64,000 nucleotides of DNA from Syncephalastrum monosporum B8922 (lineage: Eukaryota; Mucoromycota; Mucoromycetes; Mucorales; Syncephalastraceae): contig JNEN01001227.1 of NCBI GenBank assembly GCA_000697355.1, forward strand, positions 1-64,000, written 5' to 3'. This document shows, in pieces, positions 25,574 through 36,358 of this stretch (its first letter is position 1; each line of letters opens with the position of its first letter). A program made the position numbers and the translations under genes. The notes under the pieces are model-generated. The model was given only the letters and a program-made list of their open reading frames with translations, searched no databases and had not been told where the DNA came from.

Positions 25574-27536
25574 TTTAATTAACAGAGATAAATAAAATGA
25601 AAAAGAAGAAGGGAAATAAAAGGAGTTGGAGGTGCGCTTGACAAAGGAAGGACGGCCCTAGTCCCTGGCAGAAGTATCCTAAGTTATATAGTGCTGGTCG
25701 GTGAGATTTTTTTGAGTACCAGCTCAGATAGGCGCCAATCAAATTTTGGACAAGCGCAAAAAGAACGCAAGTGGTGTTTTGGCATCCCGCGACTAAAAGC
25801 TTTACTTCTCCTTGCTTGTCCATTTGCCAAGACTAAATAGTCGCACGAGGTTTCTTGTGATGGTGCACGCGTAAAAACATAAAAGACAAGAGAAGAGATA
25901 TTACGAACCCCCTGTATGAGAGGCGTATCCCGTGTACTGTGGTTTATGTATGCAATATATGCAGGTCACGCATGATAATCCGTTCGCAGAGACGAAGAAT
26001 GATCGATAGTTCTCCTGTTTCGACACTGTCACCCATTCTTAGAGGACAATAGGGACATGCATTTTTGTGTTGGTGTCCCAAGGAGAGTTGAGCCATATAC
26101 TGGAGAGTGTGAGACGAAAATGTCCTGTATCCGTTCCTTTATTATTTTCTATTGAGAGATGGATCCAGGTTTCACGTCTAGCTCGTCATACCGCAGCCAA
26201 GCGGGTGACGGCACTGGTGACATTGTTAGGAGACCTATATTGGGTTAGATAGTGAAACGACTTGTTTCGGACAACTTTCCATTTGATCGGTTACTAGGCA
26301 CGAACTTGTCACGTAAGATACAAGTGAAATCAATGTCGACTATTTAGCCGCTGTTAACAATAAGCTGAGAATCAAGGAATGTTAAAGATCCAAGGACCAC
26401 GGTAGTGTTTGGTTCTATTATACTAAGATTATATTGCTGTATCAAATAGAGACTAACAGACAGATGAGAAAAAACAAAGGCGCCAAGGCACCTAGTGTCA
26501 ATTTTCATCGTATCAAGCTCCTGGCCATCTCTCTTTCATAAATGAATGTGTACTTGAAATAAGGTTAAATCCAGCCGTGTGTGATTTTATGCAAAACTAA
26601 GGATCCTGAATCCGCATGCGATTCCGTAGTTCATGTAGTGGAAATTTGAGGCAAAGAAGAATATCAGACTACGCAATATCAACACCCGGAAACCACATGC
26701 AATATGTATATTCTTGCTTGTATGGATATGCTACATCAATGGGTATGATACATGCTTGAAAAGTAAGGACCTGAGCTTCATTTAAAAATAGAATAAGGCA
26801 ATCATGTCCATTAAAATCTCTCCACGCATACACCTTGTGCCTCTGGTTTGGCTTATCAAGACATGTCACGAATAATCTCCTTACCTCATCAAGGTCACGT
26901 TCGCGCCTCCAACGATTTGGGGGTGCCAACTTGACGTGAGCAGCTGGTAGTGCGCAAAATAGGCTCTGTGGCTCGCTATAGTAATGTTAAATATTTCCTG
27001 GCTACAGAATGAGAGATTGCAAAGCACGAGCAGAACCCTGTAGGTACAGTAGTTCAGTTGAAAGCGAACATTCAAGCCGTGCCTTCGTACCTCTGAAGTC
27101 ATATCAGCATTAATATGCTGGTGCGACCATCCACATGGTCTCTGTAAAGGAGATCCATTTATGTCATGTTGAGGGCCTACCGCAACTATCGTGACAATAG
27201 GTAACCATACCTACTGTTGATGAAGGTTCGGAGAGGATTTGTATGTAGACTCTTGGAAGAGGTGCAGATTCTCGTATTCCTACGACAAAGAACGATGACA
27301 AACATGTGCGTTCTTGAAAATATATCGTATAGACACATAGACATGTTTAACCTACATACTGTGCTGTGGCCATTTCTGGGGTGGGGAAAGAGTTTCCAAA
27401 GCAATGCAACCTGGTATGTATCAAATTGGATGTAATAAAAAACGAATAGTTTATTTGCAGTAATTTGTAGTATAACATATAAAAAGCTAGTAAATATAAT
27501 TAGGATAATGCGAGATTGCGCGGGACCTTTTAAACT
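25574..27536. other. Gene-poor intergenic region
   Basis: About 2 kb with no frame that looks coding on either strand and no recognised repeat. Short frames near 26670-27100 and 27186-27435 lack family features and splice context. Confidence 0.5.
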
Positions 27537-28793
27537 CTACGCCTTCGCTTCGACGGCGGCTGTCGAGCTCTCAGGCTCTTCCTTTCTAGGCTCATCGCTG
27601 TCCTTCGATTTCACAGCTTCCTTGGGCTGGTCGCCTTCTTTGGGCTGCTCCTCTATTTCCGTCGGCTCTTCCTTCTTCTTCAATGACTCAGCTGTGTCTT
27701 CCTTAGGAAGCGTAGATTCCTTGGGCTTTACAGCCCCCCCTTCCTTTCCGTTCTCAGGTACGTATGCCGCAGGAAGGTTCTCCTTGGGAATCTGCTGCGT
27801 CAAAGTGTCCAAAAGTTCATCGCTGTATGCGTGAAAATCTATGTAAGCTGATCTACCTCATCGAAAAAGTATGCAACTTACCTTGAGCAGACTCGGAACT
27901 TGCGTGTAGTGGTCTCAGGTAGGACGGCTTTAATCAAGTTGTAGATTTTGCTATTAAATGCATGAGCAAAAGAATGGTAGCAAGAAATGAAGTCATATAC
28001 CTGCCCCACCAGGGAATATTGACGAAATATTTGAGGGCCTGGAAGGGATCTGGTTAGGTTGCGCACGCGTCAAACCTTCACATTATGACGTACCAAGTAC
28101 TCGGGATAATTGTCTTGCATGATTTTAATGATCTCCTTGGTGGCAGCTTTGGAGTTGGCCGAGCGGCCAAACATGGAGACATCCTTGTAGTCGTGCACTT
28201 GGATCATTGAGTCCACTGACTCCAGATTCACAAGCCGAACCGACTTCTCCATGAGCTGCACGCGCCAGCGTACGAATCTGTCCATTTAAAATCAGGTGTA
28301 AGTCATCGTCATAGTCAGAGTCAGGATCAGATAACGCACCTCTGCAGGTCGCCAAAGACCTTTTCTTGGTCGAGATCACCATAGAAATTGTAGCACACAG
28401 GACGGCCGTCCTTATCGGTCTTGTAAGTGAAACCGACAGGGCCAAACACATCCTGGTCGAAGCTCTCCTCCAAGACTTCATCCGCCTTAAACTCTTTGCG
28501 CCATTTGAGAGAGTTCGTCAGCATCTCCGCGGCAACGTCCACGTTATGCTCCCTAGCAGCAGGTGAGTTATACGAGTAAAGCTGTCGCCTGTACCTTACC
28601 GAGCACGCAGGAATTTGACGAGGAGCACGGAAAGGCGTTCGTCCGTGGAGTCTTTGTCAAGCTTGACATCCCACAAGGTGTAAGGCGTCTCATCATCGAA
28701 TGCAGCCTTCAGAATCTCGGGGAGCTTCTCCTTGAGCTTCGCAACACCCTCGGTTTCTTGTTTCGTAAACTCCTTGACGAATTTGTTGCTCAT
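27537..28793 (-). CDS. CRAL-TRIO (Sec14-like, patellin-type) lipid transfer protein
   Basis: Six exons. The N-terminal CRAL-TRIO-N helix bundle (VLLVKFLRAREHNVDVAAEM, LKWRKEFKADEVLEE) leads into the lipid-binding domain: DKDGRPVCYNFYGDLDQEKV, RWRVQLMEKSVRLVNLESVD, KIMQDNYPEYLALKYFVNIP and WWGSKIYNLIKAVLPETTTRKF. The arrangement is closest to plant patellins and related Sec14-like proteins. The C-terminus is a highly charged Lys/Glu/Pro region without known fold. It is probably a phosphoinositide or phospholipid exchanger at membranes. Exon 5 to 6 uses the acceptor gcatacag; the upstream atag is out of phase. The start at 28793 (MSNKFVKEF) is the first in-frame ATG. Confidence 0.9.
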
Positions 28794-29821
28794 GTTGAAA
28801 GACAAAAATAGGTGGTATGCGAGGAAGAAAAAGGAAGAAAAATGAAGATTGGGGGCGGGGCTTTCTCACCCAAGCGTTTTTATCTGATTCCCTTTTGGGG
28901 ATTTCGACAATCTACATTGACCCTAAACGCCAGGACAATTTTGGCCAACAAATTTAACATGTGGTATCTTCTTGTATATAAAAGCTATTCTTCCATTGAT
29001 GTACCGCTATCCTTAGGTGTATGTCGCGTTATGCTACAATATAAGACAGCTGTCAAGAAAAATGATCGACCTGGTTTCATGCGGGCATAAAATCATGATG
29101 CCAAAGAGGGTATCAATCTAGACAATCTCACTTACGAATATAGCTCTTTTCGTCTGCGCAGGATGACAATTAAGTGTGTCCAATCATTATGCATAAGAAA
29201 TCCTGTAGGTAAGTATAGCGGACCCAGTCCTAAGAGAAGACCGTCAACCTCTTCGACATGGATAAACCGAGAGCATGACGCTGCGGAGTTTTGAGAGGTG
29301 GCATAAGGCCCACATCCTTACTGTCGTTATCCACCAACTAGAAAACGAACAAAACCTGAAAGTGTGTCTTCCTCCTAAGATTATATTATTTTCATTATTC
29401 GCCTGGCCGATCATGCATCTAGTTTCCTGTTCAACTCTGAAATACGCTAGATGAAATATTAATACGCCCCAGTCCATGATAAAGAACGTTATGGAAGCAT
29501 ACACATAGTTGTTGGGTACGCGTGCAACATGAATGCAGCTCTAAAAAGTAAATAAGGGCCCTGGCGTTTAGCACATGACCAGTTGTCAGACGAGCAGTAA
29601 CGCATTACCACCCCCAAGACACTCACCTGCGCGTCTGAAAGGCTGGCACTATACTTCAGCATGACACAGTAGCACTTCTCTATATGTAACACGGTAGTGG
29701 AAGATATGGATGGGCTCCGTGTGCAGAATTAGAACGTGCAAAACTTATAAAGGATGACAGTCATTGGAAGGCGGCATAAAATTACGAGATATGATTTCTT
29801 CACGCACCTTTGAATGCTTCA
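28794..29821. other. Divergent intergenic region
   Basis: No supported gene between the CRAL-TRIO gene and the SET gene. Unique AT-rich sequence. Confidence 0.45.
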
Positions 29822-30762
29822 ATGAATCATTATTTGCATAGACTGTAAGTTTTAAAGGACATTGGGACTCAAGCCTGATGTTGGAACAGATATCCATGGC
29901 AGGCACTCAAGCTGGCGATCAAGGCTATACGATCGCCACCGAAGCTGTCGGCTCCCAGTGATGAAACCAATCATGTCGCAATTGCTTACACGCAACAGAT
30001 CCAAACACTTTTGAGCGCCATCCATACAACCCGGGCCCACGAAGTTAAAAGGAGGGTTGGTTTTGGCCTCCAAGTGGGGCTGTCAAAAATTCCAGGGGCA
30101 GGGCAGGGTGTGTTTTTGCAGGGCACTGTGAGCCCAGGCAGTGTCGTGAGCTTTTATCCGGGTAAATACTCCCATTTTGCAACTCACCGTACAGGACCAG
30201 TCTCTTATGATTTCCGCACGTCAGGTACCGTCTATATGCCATCTGAGCCTCTCTTATTTGTCAGTCTGCGTAACAAGTATATCCTCAAATGCGTCGATGG
30301 CATTTTTGTCGATGGCAAGTCTACAGGTACGTCGCATCGTATAACTTCAGCAAGAAGCTTATGCGTCTCTACAGGTCTCTCGGGCCATGTTCATCGATCC
30401 CTGTTCCATCGAGAGAACTGGCCTGGGGCCACCCAGGCGAGCGATATGACCTGGATGACTGACGATCGAAAGAACCCGCTGGCGGTAGGTCAGTATATCA
30501 ACAACGGTGTCAAAGACAGGTTTCCATCGAATGGTAAGCATGCGCATATGCTGAGACGCCTTGAAGCTGATCGTATTGGACAGTACGATACCAAGAAGTC
30601 GATTTACCAGCCAAGTTTCCCCGTGAGCTGCGACAATATATACCCAACATAACATGGACCAGCACAGACCCCTTCCGTCAACCCACGCGTGTTGTTGTCT
30701 TGGTGACTACACGAACGGTACATAATGAAGAGTTATATTCGACGTATATGGATGCAGTATGA
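29822..30762 (+). CDS. SETD9-like SET-domain protein
   Basis: Five exons (29822-29844, 29890-30161, 30225-30326, 30375-30533, 30584-30762) give about 244 residues, all joins phase-consistent. From memory of the animal family it matches SETD9 over most of its length: GLSKIPGAGQGVFLQGTVSP, SFYPGTVYMPSEPLLF, YILKCVDGIFVDGKSTGLSG, SDMTWMTDDRKNPLAVGQYI, YQEVDLPAKFPRELRQYIPN and a final EELYSTY. The intron at 30162-30224 was recognised because its removal restores the PGTVY motif. SET proteins are usually lysine methyltransferases, but activity of SETD9 is not established. The first exon is tiny (23 nt), so the start is the least certain point. Confidence 0.82.
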
Positions 30763-30845
30763 AATGGAAAGGAGCAAAAAGTAGGATAATGACAACTACA
30801 AAAGATCGAAATCGTCGAGCTATGTACAAATGTACAACATATTGA

Positions 30846-31459
30846 TTAGCCTTTCGTCTCTCCCTGTAAATAATAAAATAGAATTACCTTGTCGTTGTAC
30901 TTCATGATCTTGCGTTTGATCTTGGAGGTATCAACCCAAGTGACAAAGTCTTCCATGGTGCGAGTGACGAGAAAGGCGGGATCGGTCATGGGCTTGGGAC
31001 CGACACGGACGTGGCCCTGTTCAATGTAGGTCACAGCCTCCTTGACGGTTTCTGACATCTTCAAACGGCACATGACGACAGGCAGACGCCTCCGGCAGAA
31101 GGCTGAAACGGTCACTTTGTTGCAGTCGCTGAATTTGCTTTTCGAGGTAATGATGCCCATCGCATACAGTTTGTCAAGGAGTGCTTTCTCCTGCTTAGCA
31201 CGGTAGGGATCGCGCGCATCGAGAAGAGATAACCGATTGGCGATCTTTTTGATCTCGCCTGCGAGTTTGTTGTATCTTATTATAAAGGATCAGCAACGGT
31301 TGTTCCCAGTGGATCTTTCGCTTACTTGTGATAATCTTCACGCTTTTGAATGTGGTATCTGCGCATGACCTGAATCTCACGCAGCGTATCGTCACTCTTC
31401 CATCGGTAGAAGTCGACCTTTTTAAGGAGCTTCTGTTCGTGATACTTCAATTGACGCAT
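30846..31459 (-). CDS. IMP3: U3 snoRNP protein IMP3 (S4 RNA-binding domain)
   Basis: The N-terminus [18 protein letters not shown], then [50 protein letters not shown], the S4 core [20 protein letters not shown] and the nearly invariant [19 protein letters not shown] identify IMP3. It binds the U3 snoRNA/pre-18S duplex in the small-subunit processome in the nucleolus. One ordinary intron interrupts HK/YNK. Near the end there is an additional 24-nt in-frame GTAATT...TTTACAG segment (30864-30887): read through, the tail is VILFYYLQ followed by GETKG; if spliced it is KYNDKGETKG. It lies 83 bp from the end of the SET gene, convergent. Confidence 0.95.
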
Positions 31460-31602
31460 GGTTGTCTTGAAAAAAGAATAAAAAAAAAAGCTACGTGCAG
31501 GAAAGAAATCAAGGCGGGAAGAGTGGCGTGGCTTGAATTATACAGTATTAGATACGCAATGCAATTACAGACACGCACGCACGCTCTTTGACCCTTGTCA
31601 CC

Positions 31603-32715
31603 ATGTTACGACCATTATGCCTCCGGTCTTGTGCACGCTCACCTAGACATACTCTCAACCTGTATCGCTCATTCTCAGCATCGCGCTCCAAATACCAAGA
31701 CGAGAACCCGCAATTCTCTATCCAGTCATCACGTAAGCATTCCCGCCCCACAAACACCCCCCCTCTGCTGCCTGCGACGCGATTCTTTACTCACCGCTTC
31801 CTACCATTGCAGCCTGGAAACTGAGCACAGACCCGCCGCGCATTGAGAACTATCCTTACCAAAAGACGAGCCAGGTATCGATTATCAACTGGTTGCCTGT
31901 GACCATTCAACGGGCCCTGAGCCAGTGGGCTGCCTGGCGCACACTGCAACTCAACACCGGCACAAACTACTTCCCGGACGAGTTTCTCCTCGGATGTACG
32001 TCTACTCGTTTTATATTCTTGCGTATACTCAGCTCATGATATCACAGCTACCATGGCAACCCGACGCGCCGTGCAAGTCCTGACCGACCACCTGAACCGC
32101 CCAGCAACCACGATTACAGAAAACGAGGAAAAGCATGACAACGACAACGACAACGACGAACTCTCCGTCATGTTCACACCCGAATTTATTCAAGACTACC
32201 TGGGTCCCTTCAAAAAGAGCCTCGGAGATGACCGCGTCTCGATCCAGCTGCCACAAATCTACGATGCGACCGTCCACGAAGTCTGGGTCACTCTCGGCAG
32301 CAAACAACACCTGTCCTCGCCACGTCAATTCGAGCTCTTTGAGTGGATGACGCTGTGTATGGCTGTGAAAAAGTCCAATGTGCCTCCTGAAGATGAGTCA
32401 TTTGTCGACTTCCGGCAGCGCGCAAGCAAGGCCGTCATGGAAGGCGTGCAGATCAAGGTGGACGTTTCAATCGATGCGGACGTGATATACAAGAAGACCG
32501 GAAAGAAGGATGAAGGCGAAGAGGTACAGGTGTATGATGAGGCGCGACGGCCTTTGTTGGTACGCTTCGAGACACCTTACTTTGCGACCTCGCCGGATAT
32601 CATTACTGGTCGAGACCCCAAGACTGGTGAACCGATCAATGACTGGAACTGGCGCATTAGTGATATCGACCACACGCTGGAGCGCGCCAAGTTAGAACTC
32701 GAACATAGACTCTAA
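31603..32715 (+). CDS. Mitochondrial protein of Tim44/MAIP1-like type (tentative)
   Basis: Three exons (31603-31732, 31813-31995, 32048-32715) give 326 residues. The N-terminus is Arg/Ser-rich without acidic residues (MLRPLCLRSCARSPRH), fitting a mitochondrial presequence. It is followed by NYPYQKTSQVSIINWLPVTI, an Asp/Asn repeat insert, and a C-terminal domain with KAVMEGVQIKVDVSIDADV, RPLLVRFETPYFATSP and INDWNWRISDIDH. The closing 'D-W-x-x-x-x-I-x-x-I' pattern and general layout recall the Tim44-like domain of m-AAA protease-interacting protein 1 or Mba1-type membrane ribosome receptors. I am not sure of the family. A profile search would decide. Confidence 0.7.
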
Positions 32716-33715
32716 TGACCAACTCTTTTCATAATGCAATGAAACCTACGCATATGCGTGTATGTTAACTCGGATGATGTGCTCTGTCCTTTCCAGTGCC
32801 ACTGGATGACCAGAATCAGGATACTTCGCCGCCTTCGCCAGTGATGGTTCATATTCTGCTGTTAACTACATCTCACGCATATTTGTTTCTTAAGTAATAC
32901 ATGATCGCTTTGCTGAGGAAAGCACGCTTGAGCACGACGTAGCTTGATCTCTTGTATTATTCTGCTGCACCATCATGGTTATAACCTAGCCCAATATCAT
33001 CACTATGAAAGCTTATGCTTTATTGTTCAAGACATTGCTACAATTCCCAGTATGCTATCAATATCACTATCTACAATAGATAGTAATAGCAGACGTATAT
33101 GCGACCTAGCTGCGCTTAGCATGTCGACACGTCCAGCAAACACGATGCATAACTCTGCAGATCACTCATGCATGCCACAAATAAAATGTATTTGGCGGGC
33201 ATAATCGTTGGCAGACGCTTTTTGGGTCTGATTTGCGTCCAACTCGCGCTAATCCGCTAGAAGCAGGCATACAGAAAGAACCAAGGCTCTTTGACCAGTA
33301 TTATTCCCCATCCTGCTTACTGAGTACCTGTATAGCTGTACCACATCTTCAAGGTAAGGCAGAAAGAGAAGCATAGTCCAAATGCGTCTTCGAGCAAGCT
33401 TAGCTGCCTGTCGTCGTCGCTAAATGTTTCAGAGCTTCCTTCTAATGCCATCGATTTGTCTAACTTCTCGCACACTAGCTGGGCTGATGTATCGATTGAA
33501 GGTAGAAAGGAATAAATGGCATATTCTCGAGAGTCAAAGAATGGCTGGTCGGCACCCGCGCCGAGTTTCCTGGTTTGTGACACATGGCGAAATATTAAAA
33601 AAATATAAAAATGTTTGGGGGGGAATGCCTGTTTCTATTTTCTTTCTTCGTCCTCTTTGGTTGCCTTGCTTCTCACCTCTTTGCTTTCTACAAAGTAATT
33701 TGATACTCGTTTACT
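32716..33715. other. Intergenic region with an unassigned open frame on the minus strand
   Basis: A minus-strand frame at about 33317-33580 has protein-like composition (for example SREYAIYSFLPSIDTSAQLV and SSETFSDDDRQLSLLEDAFG) but no in-frame ATG at its start and no recognised family. It may be an exon of an undetected gene or a relic. No other feature seen. Confidence 0.35.
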
Positions 33716-34471
33716 ATGGAGGAAGAAGGACGACGGTCAGGGACGAGTACGCCACCTTCGCGCGTACCGACGTCTTCGCCCGTGCGGTCCGACTCGACGT
33801 CAGGCACGACACCGGACGTAAACAAGCGCGACAGCAATAGTCACCTCCTGGTCTCGCCCCTCCCCTCGAACGCCATCATCTTTCGACCACCCGATCAGCA
33901 AGCCGAAGATTCCTCTTTCCATCACTATATTGACACCCAATTTGAGCCCTCTCACGGTGGCATTTTGAAAAACCGACTTTCCCTCCAGAACCATGACGAC
34001 CATGATCAGTGCCATGACGATAGCTACTCGCATACCCTCCACCAGGACAGCAAGAAGCCCTCAGAATCCACCTTGAGAAATTCGACAACACGGCACGAGA
34101 ATGACCCAGCTTTGGCTACCTTTTGGGCTGCCCTTGCGCAGGATCTGCATAAAAAGACGGCCAACCAAGGCTATCAGTTTCATCCCACGACCTACGACGA
34201 AGAGAACCAGCAGGACCACCACGAGAACCCCTGGTGGACCTCTTCCAAGGACGAGGATGGCATCTTCTCGATTGGTGCTCTGCTGTTCTTGTTTGGCTTC
34301 ATTTGTCCGCCTTTATGGTGGATCGGGTCGTTTTTGCCAAGGCACCCGCGTGAACGGGGTGGCAAGATGGCTGAACGTTGGCAGAAACTCAACCGTGCTA
34401 TGTCCATTGGCTTCAGCATCATTCTTATTCTCGCCATCATTATTACGGTCGCTGTCTGGAAAGGCACTTAA
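33716..34471 (+). CDS. Serine-rich protein with two C-terminal transmembrane helices
   Basis: A single exon of 251 residues. The first two thirds is polar, Ser/Thr/Asp/His-rich and probably disordered (SGTSTPPSRVPTSSPVRSDS). The C-terminus has helix one FSIGALLFLFGFICPPLWWI and helix two AMSIGFSIILILAIIITVAV, separated by a basic loop (RHPRERGGKMAERWQKLNR). The CPPLWWIGSF motif followed by a basic W-x-x-x-N-R loop occurs in an uncharacterised group of fungal serine-rich membrane proteins. Function is unknown. The long N-terminus is probably cytosolic. The gene is convergent with RAD9. Confidence 0.85.
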   Translation: MEEEGRRSGTSTPPSRVPTSSPVRSDSTSGTTPDVNKRDSNSHLLVSPLPSNAIIFRPPDQQAEDSSFHHYIDTQFEPSHGGILKNRLSLQNHDDHDQCHDDSYSHTLHQDSKKPSESTLRNSTTRHENDPALATFWAALAQDLHKKTANQGYQFHPTTYDEENQQDHHENPWWTSSKDEDGIFSIGALLFLFGFICPPLWWIGSFLPRHPRERGGKMAERWQKLNRAMSIGFSIILILAIIITVAVWKGT

Positions 34472-34833
34472 TTTCTCTATATTTCTTTTTTTATACCCCC
34501 CAGCTAACCCAAACCACACACACGTCTGCTTCTCCTCATTTGTATTCGAATTCAATCAATCATCCGTCCATATATTATTCTTTTCTTTCATGCTAGAAAT
34601 ATCTGAATGTAGCATATTTAGCATTGTAGCCTTTACCCCGCGCTCCCACATTCCATTTTGCTCACACTCATTCTGCTCACTTTTTTGTTTGGAATAAAAC
34701 TTCCATCATCCAGCACAAATCATCACGTACTCTCGTAATCATGTCCGCGTTGAAGGTTCGTGCGTATATAATGTATAAGAAATAAACACTTTAAACTTTC
34801 ATATGCATATGTGTACGAAAGCAAAGAATGATA

Positions 34834-36197
34834 TTAACGCCGTGCGCGAGTGGATCGGTTCGTTATCGTGCTGATGCCACTGTGATCATCCGCTGTGGTC
34901 GACTGGGTTGTATCGGTCTGCTCATCAGCGTCATTGGCTCGCGAGGTCATTATAGCAAAATCTGCGATTATCATGTCTGGCAGTTGGGTACTAAACACGA
35001 TCGCACTGTTCCAGCCCCGTTCAGTTCAGTTAGTAAGTCTTAGTGGCTGTAGAGCTTACCTTCCAGGTTCACTAAAATAGGCCGACAGATCTCCATTGAG
35101 ATCTTCTGCTAAAAGCAACGCTGTCTAGGGACGAGTTGAGCACAGCTGCCGTTTGCCTCGCGAGTGGGAAAGCGCTCACCTTGAACTGTTTCAGAGTGAA
35201 GACGCATTCCGTGTGATTTTGTATCGTCAGCCGTGTAAAATCATCCGTGTTGATATTGAATTCACAATGCAGAGGCTGATCACCTGAGTGTAATTGTTAG
35301 TATAGGCATGCACCGACAAATGCCAAACTCAGTATTACTGATGGGCCCACTCCAGTGAGATTTGATGCGGACCGCGGACGAGGTACAATCAAGGGCGACG
35401 TTTTGTATCCGTGGATGGAAGTTATGAAGGTCATCGAGGATGATGCCAGGCATAATCTCGAATTCATTGGGTGTATCTTTCGTAAATAGTTCCTCTACCA
35501 GATCACCTTCTTGATATGCCAGCGACAGCGTCTTTGTTACGTCTGAGAATAGAGCAGATAGTGGACTTTAGATCATAATCCGTAGTATCTCACACTAACT
35601 CACTATCACTGTACACGAGTTTGAGGTTCAATCGCAGAGGTGACGAGCCCGTCGTCACAGTCTGATCTTCGTACTTTAGAGAGAGCTCACATTGCTTGGC
35701 AGGATTCGTCGTGCTCTGAGCGTGTTTCACGGTGGTGCGAATGGACTGGTTTTTTCCATGTGAGATAGAGCCATCATCAAGCCAAGACTTGCCTTGAGGA
35801 AGATGCGGCAGGGGATCGAGTCCTGTTTGACCTCGTACTGCTGACCGTCTCGTACGCTCACGGTCCGGGGTCGCGTCAATCGGTAGTGCTCGAAGAACCG
35901 AGGTGAGATGCGAACGATGGCTTGTGCGGTCAGCGATTGATTATTGGTGAAGAGGATAAACTAATCGCAGGTGGGGTGGATAAGTAGATATGAACATAAA
36001 TATAAACGAGCGAGGCCACCGAAGGAGGAGATCGCGCACCTGATTCTTTCTGATCTCGAGGAAGAGCTCATCGCCATAGCTTGCGAGGGTATCAAGAACG
36101 CGTGAAAAGGCTTATAAAGTGAGTCGATGTAATCTAGCCATGGTGCAATCAGCCTACTTTTTAAGGCGTCACTGGAGAGCGCAGCAGAGAAACTCAT
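34834..36197 (-). CDS. RAD9: RAD9, subunit of the 9-1-1 DNA damage checkpoint clamp
   Basis: Eight exons give roughly 300 residues. Recognisable parts are LKTFSRVLDTLASYGDELFL, ILFTNNQSLTAQAIVRISPR, RIFLKSIRTTVKHAQST, CELSLKYEDQTVTTGS, IMPGIILDDLHNFHPRIQNV, IQNHTECVFTLKQFKTALL and AEDLNGDLSAYFSEPG, in the order of the PCNA-like RAD9 fold. The C-terminal tail after ADFAIMTSRAN is short and Ser/Thr-rich. RAD9 pairs with RAD1 and HUS1 and recruits checkpoint kinase activators at damaged DNA. The third intron (35746-35792) starts with GC (CAAG|GCAAGT) instead of GT. The neighbouring MFS gene starts another minus-strand unit. Confidence 0.85.
35746..35792 (-). other. GC-AG intron in RAD9
   Basis: The 47-nt intron is bounded by CAAG|GCAAGT and ACCAG|TCC. 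Splicing here joins RIFLK to SIRTTVKHA in frame, consistent with the RAD9 family. No GT donor nearby preserves the frame and the motif. GC-AG introns usually have an otherwise strong AG|GCAAGT donor, as here. Confidence 0.8.
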
Positions 36198-36358
36198 CTG
36201 GAAAGAATTATGCAACTCAAAAAATTCAGTGCGGTTTATTTTCTTACGCGTGTCGTTTGTCCAGGATATTCAACAGAATGGTATATATAAATACAATGAT
36301 CACACTAGCATCCTACACTACATACACCTTTATGCGATGCTGTGCTCCCTCTTGAGTC

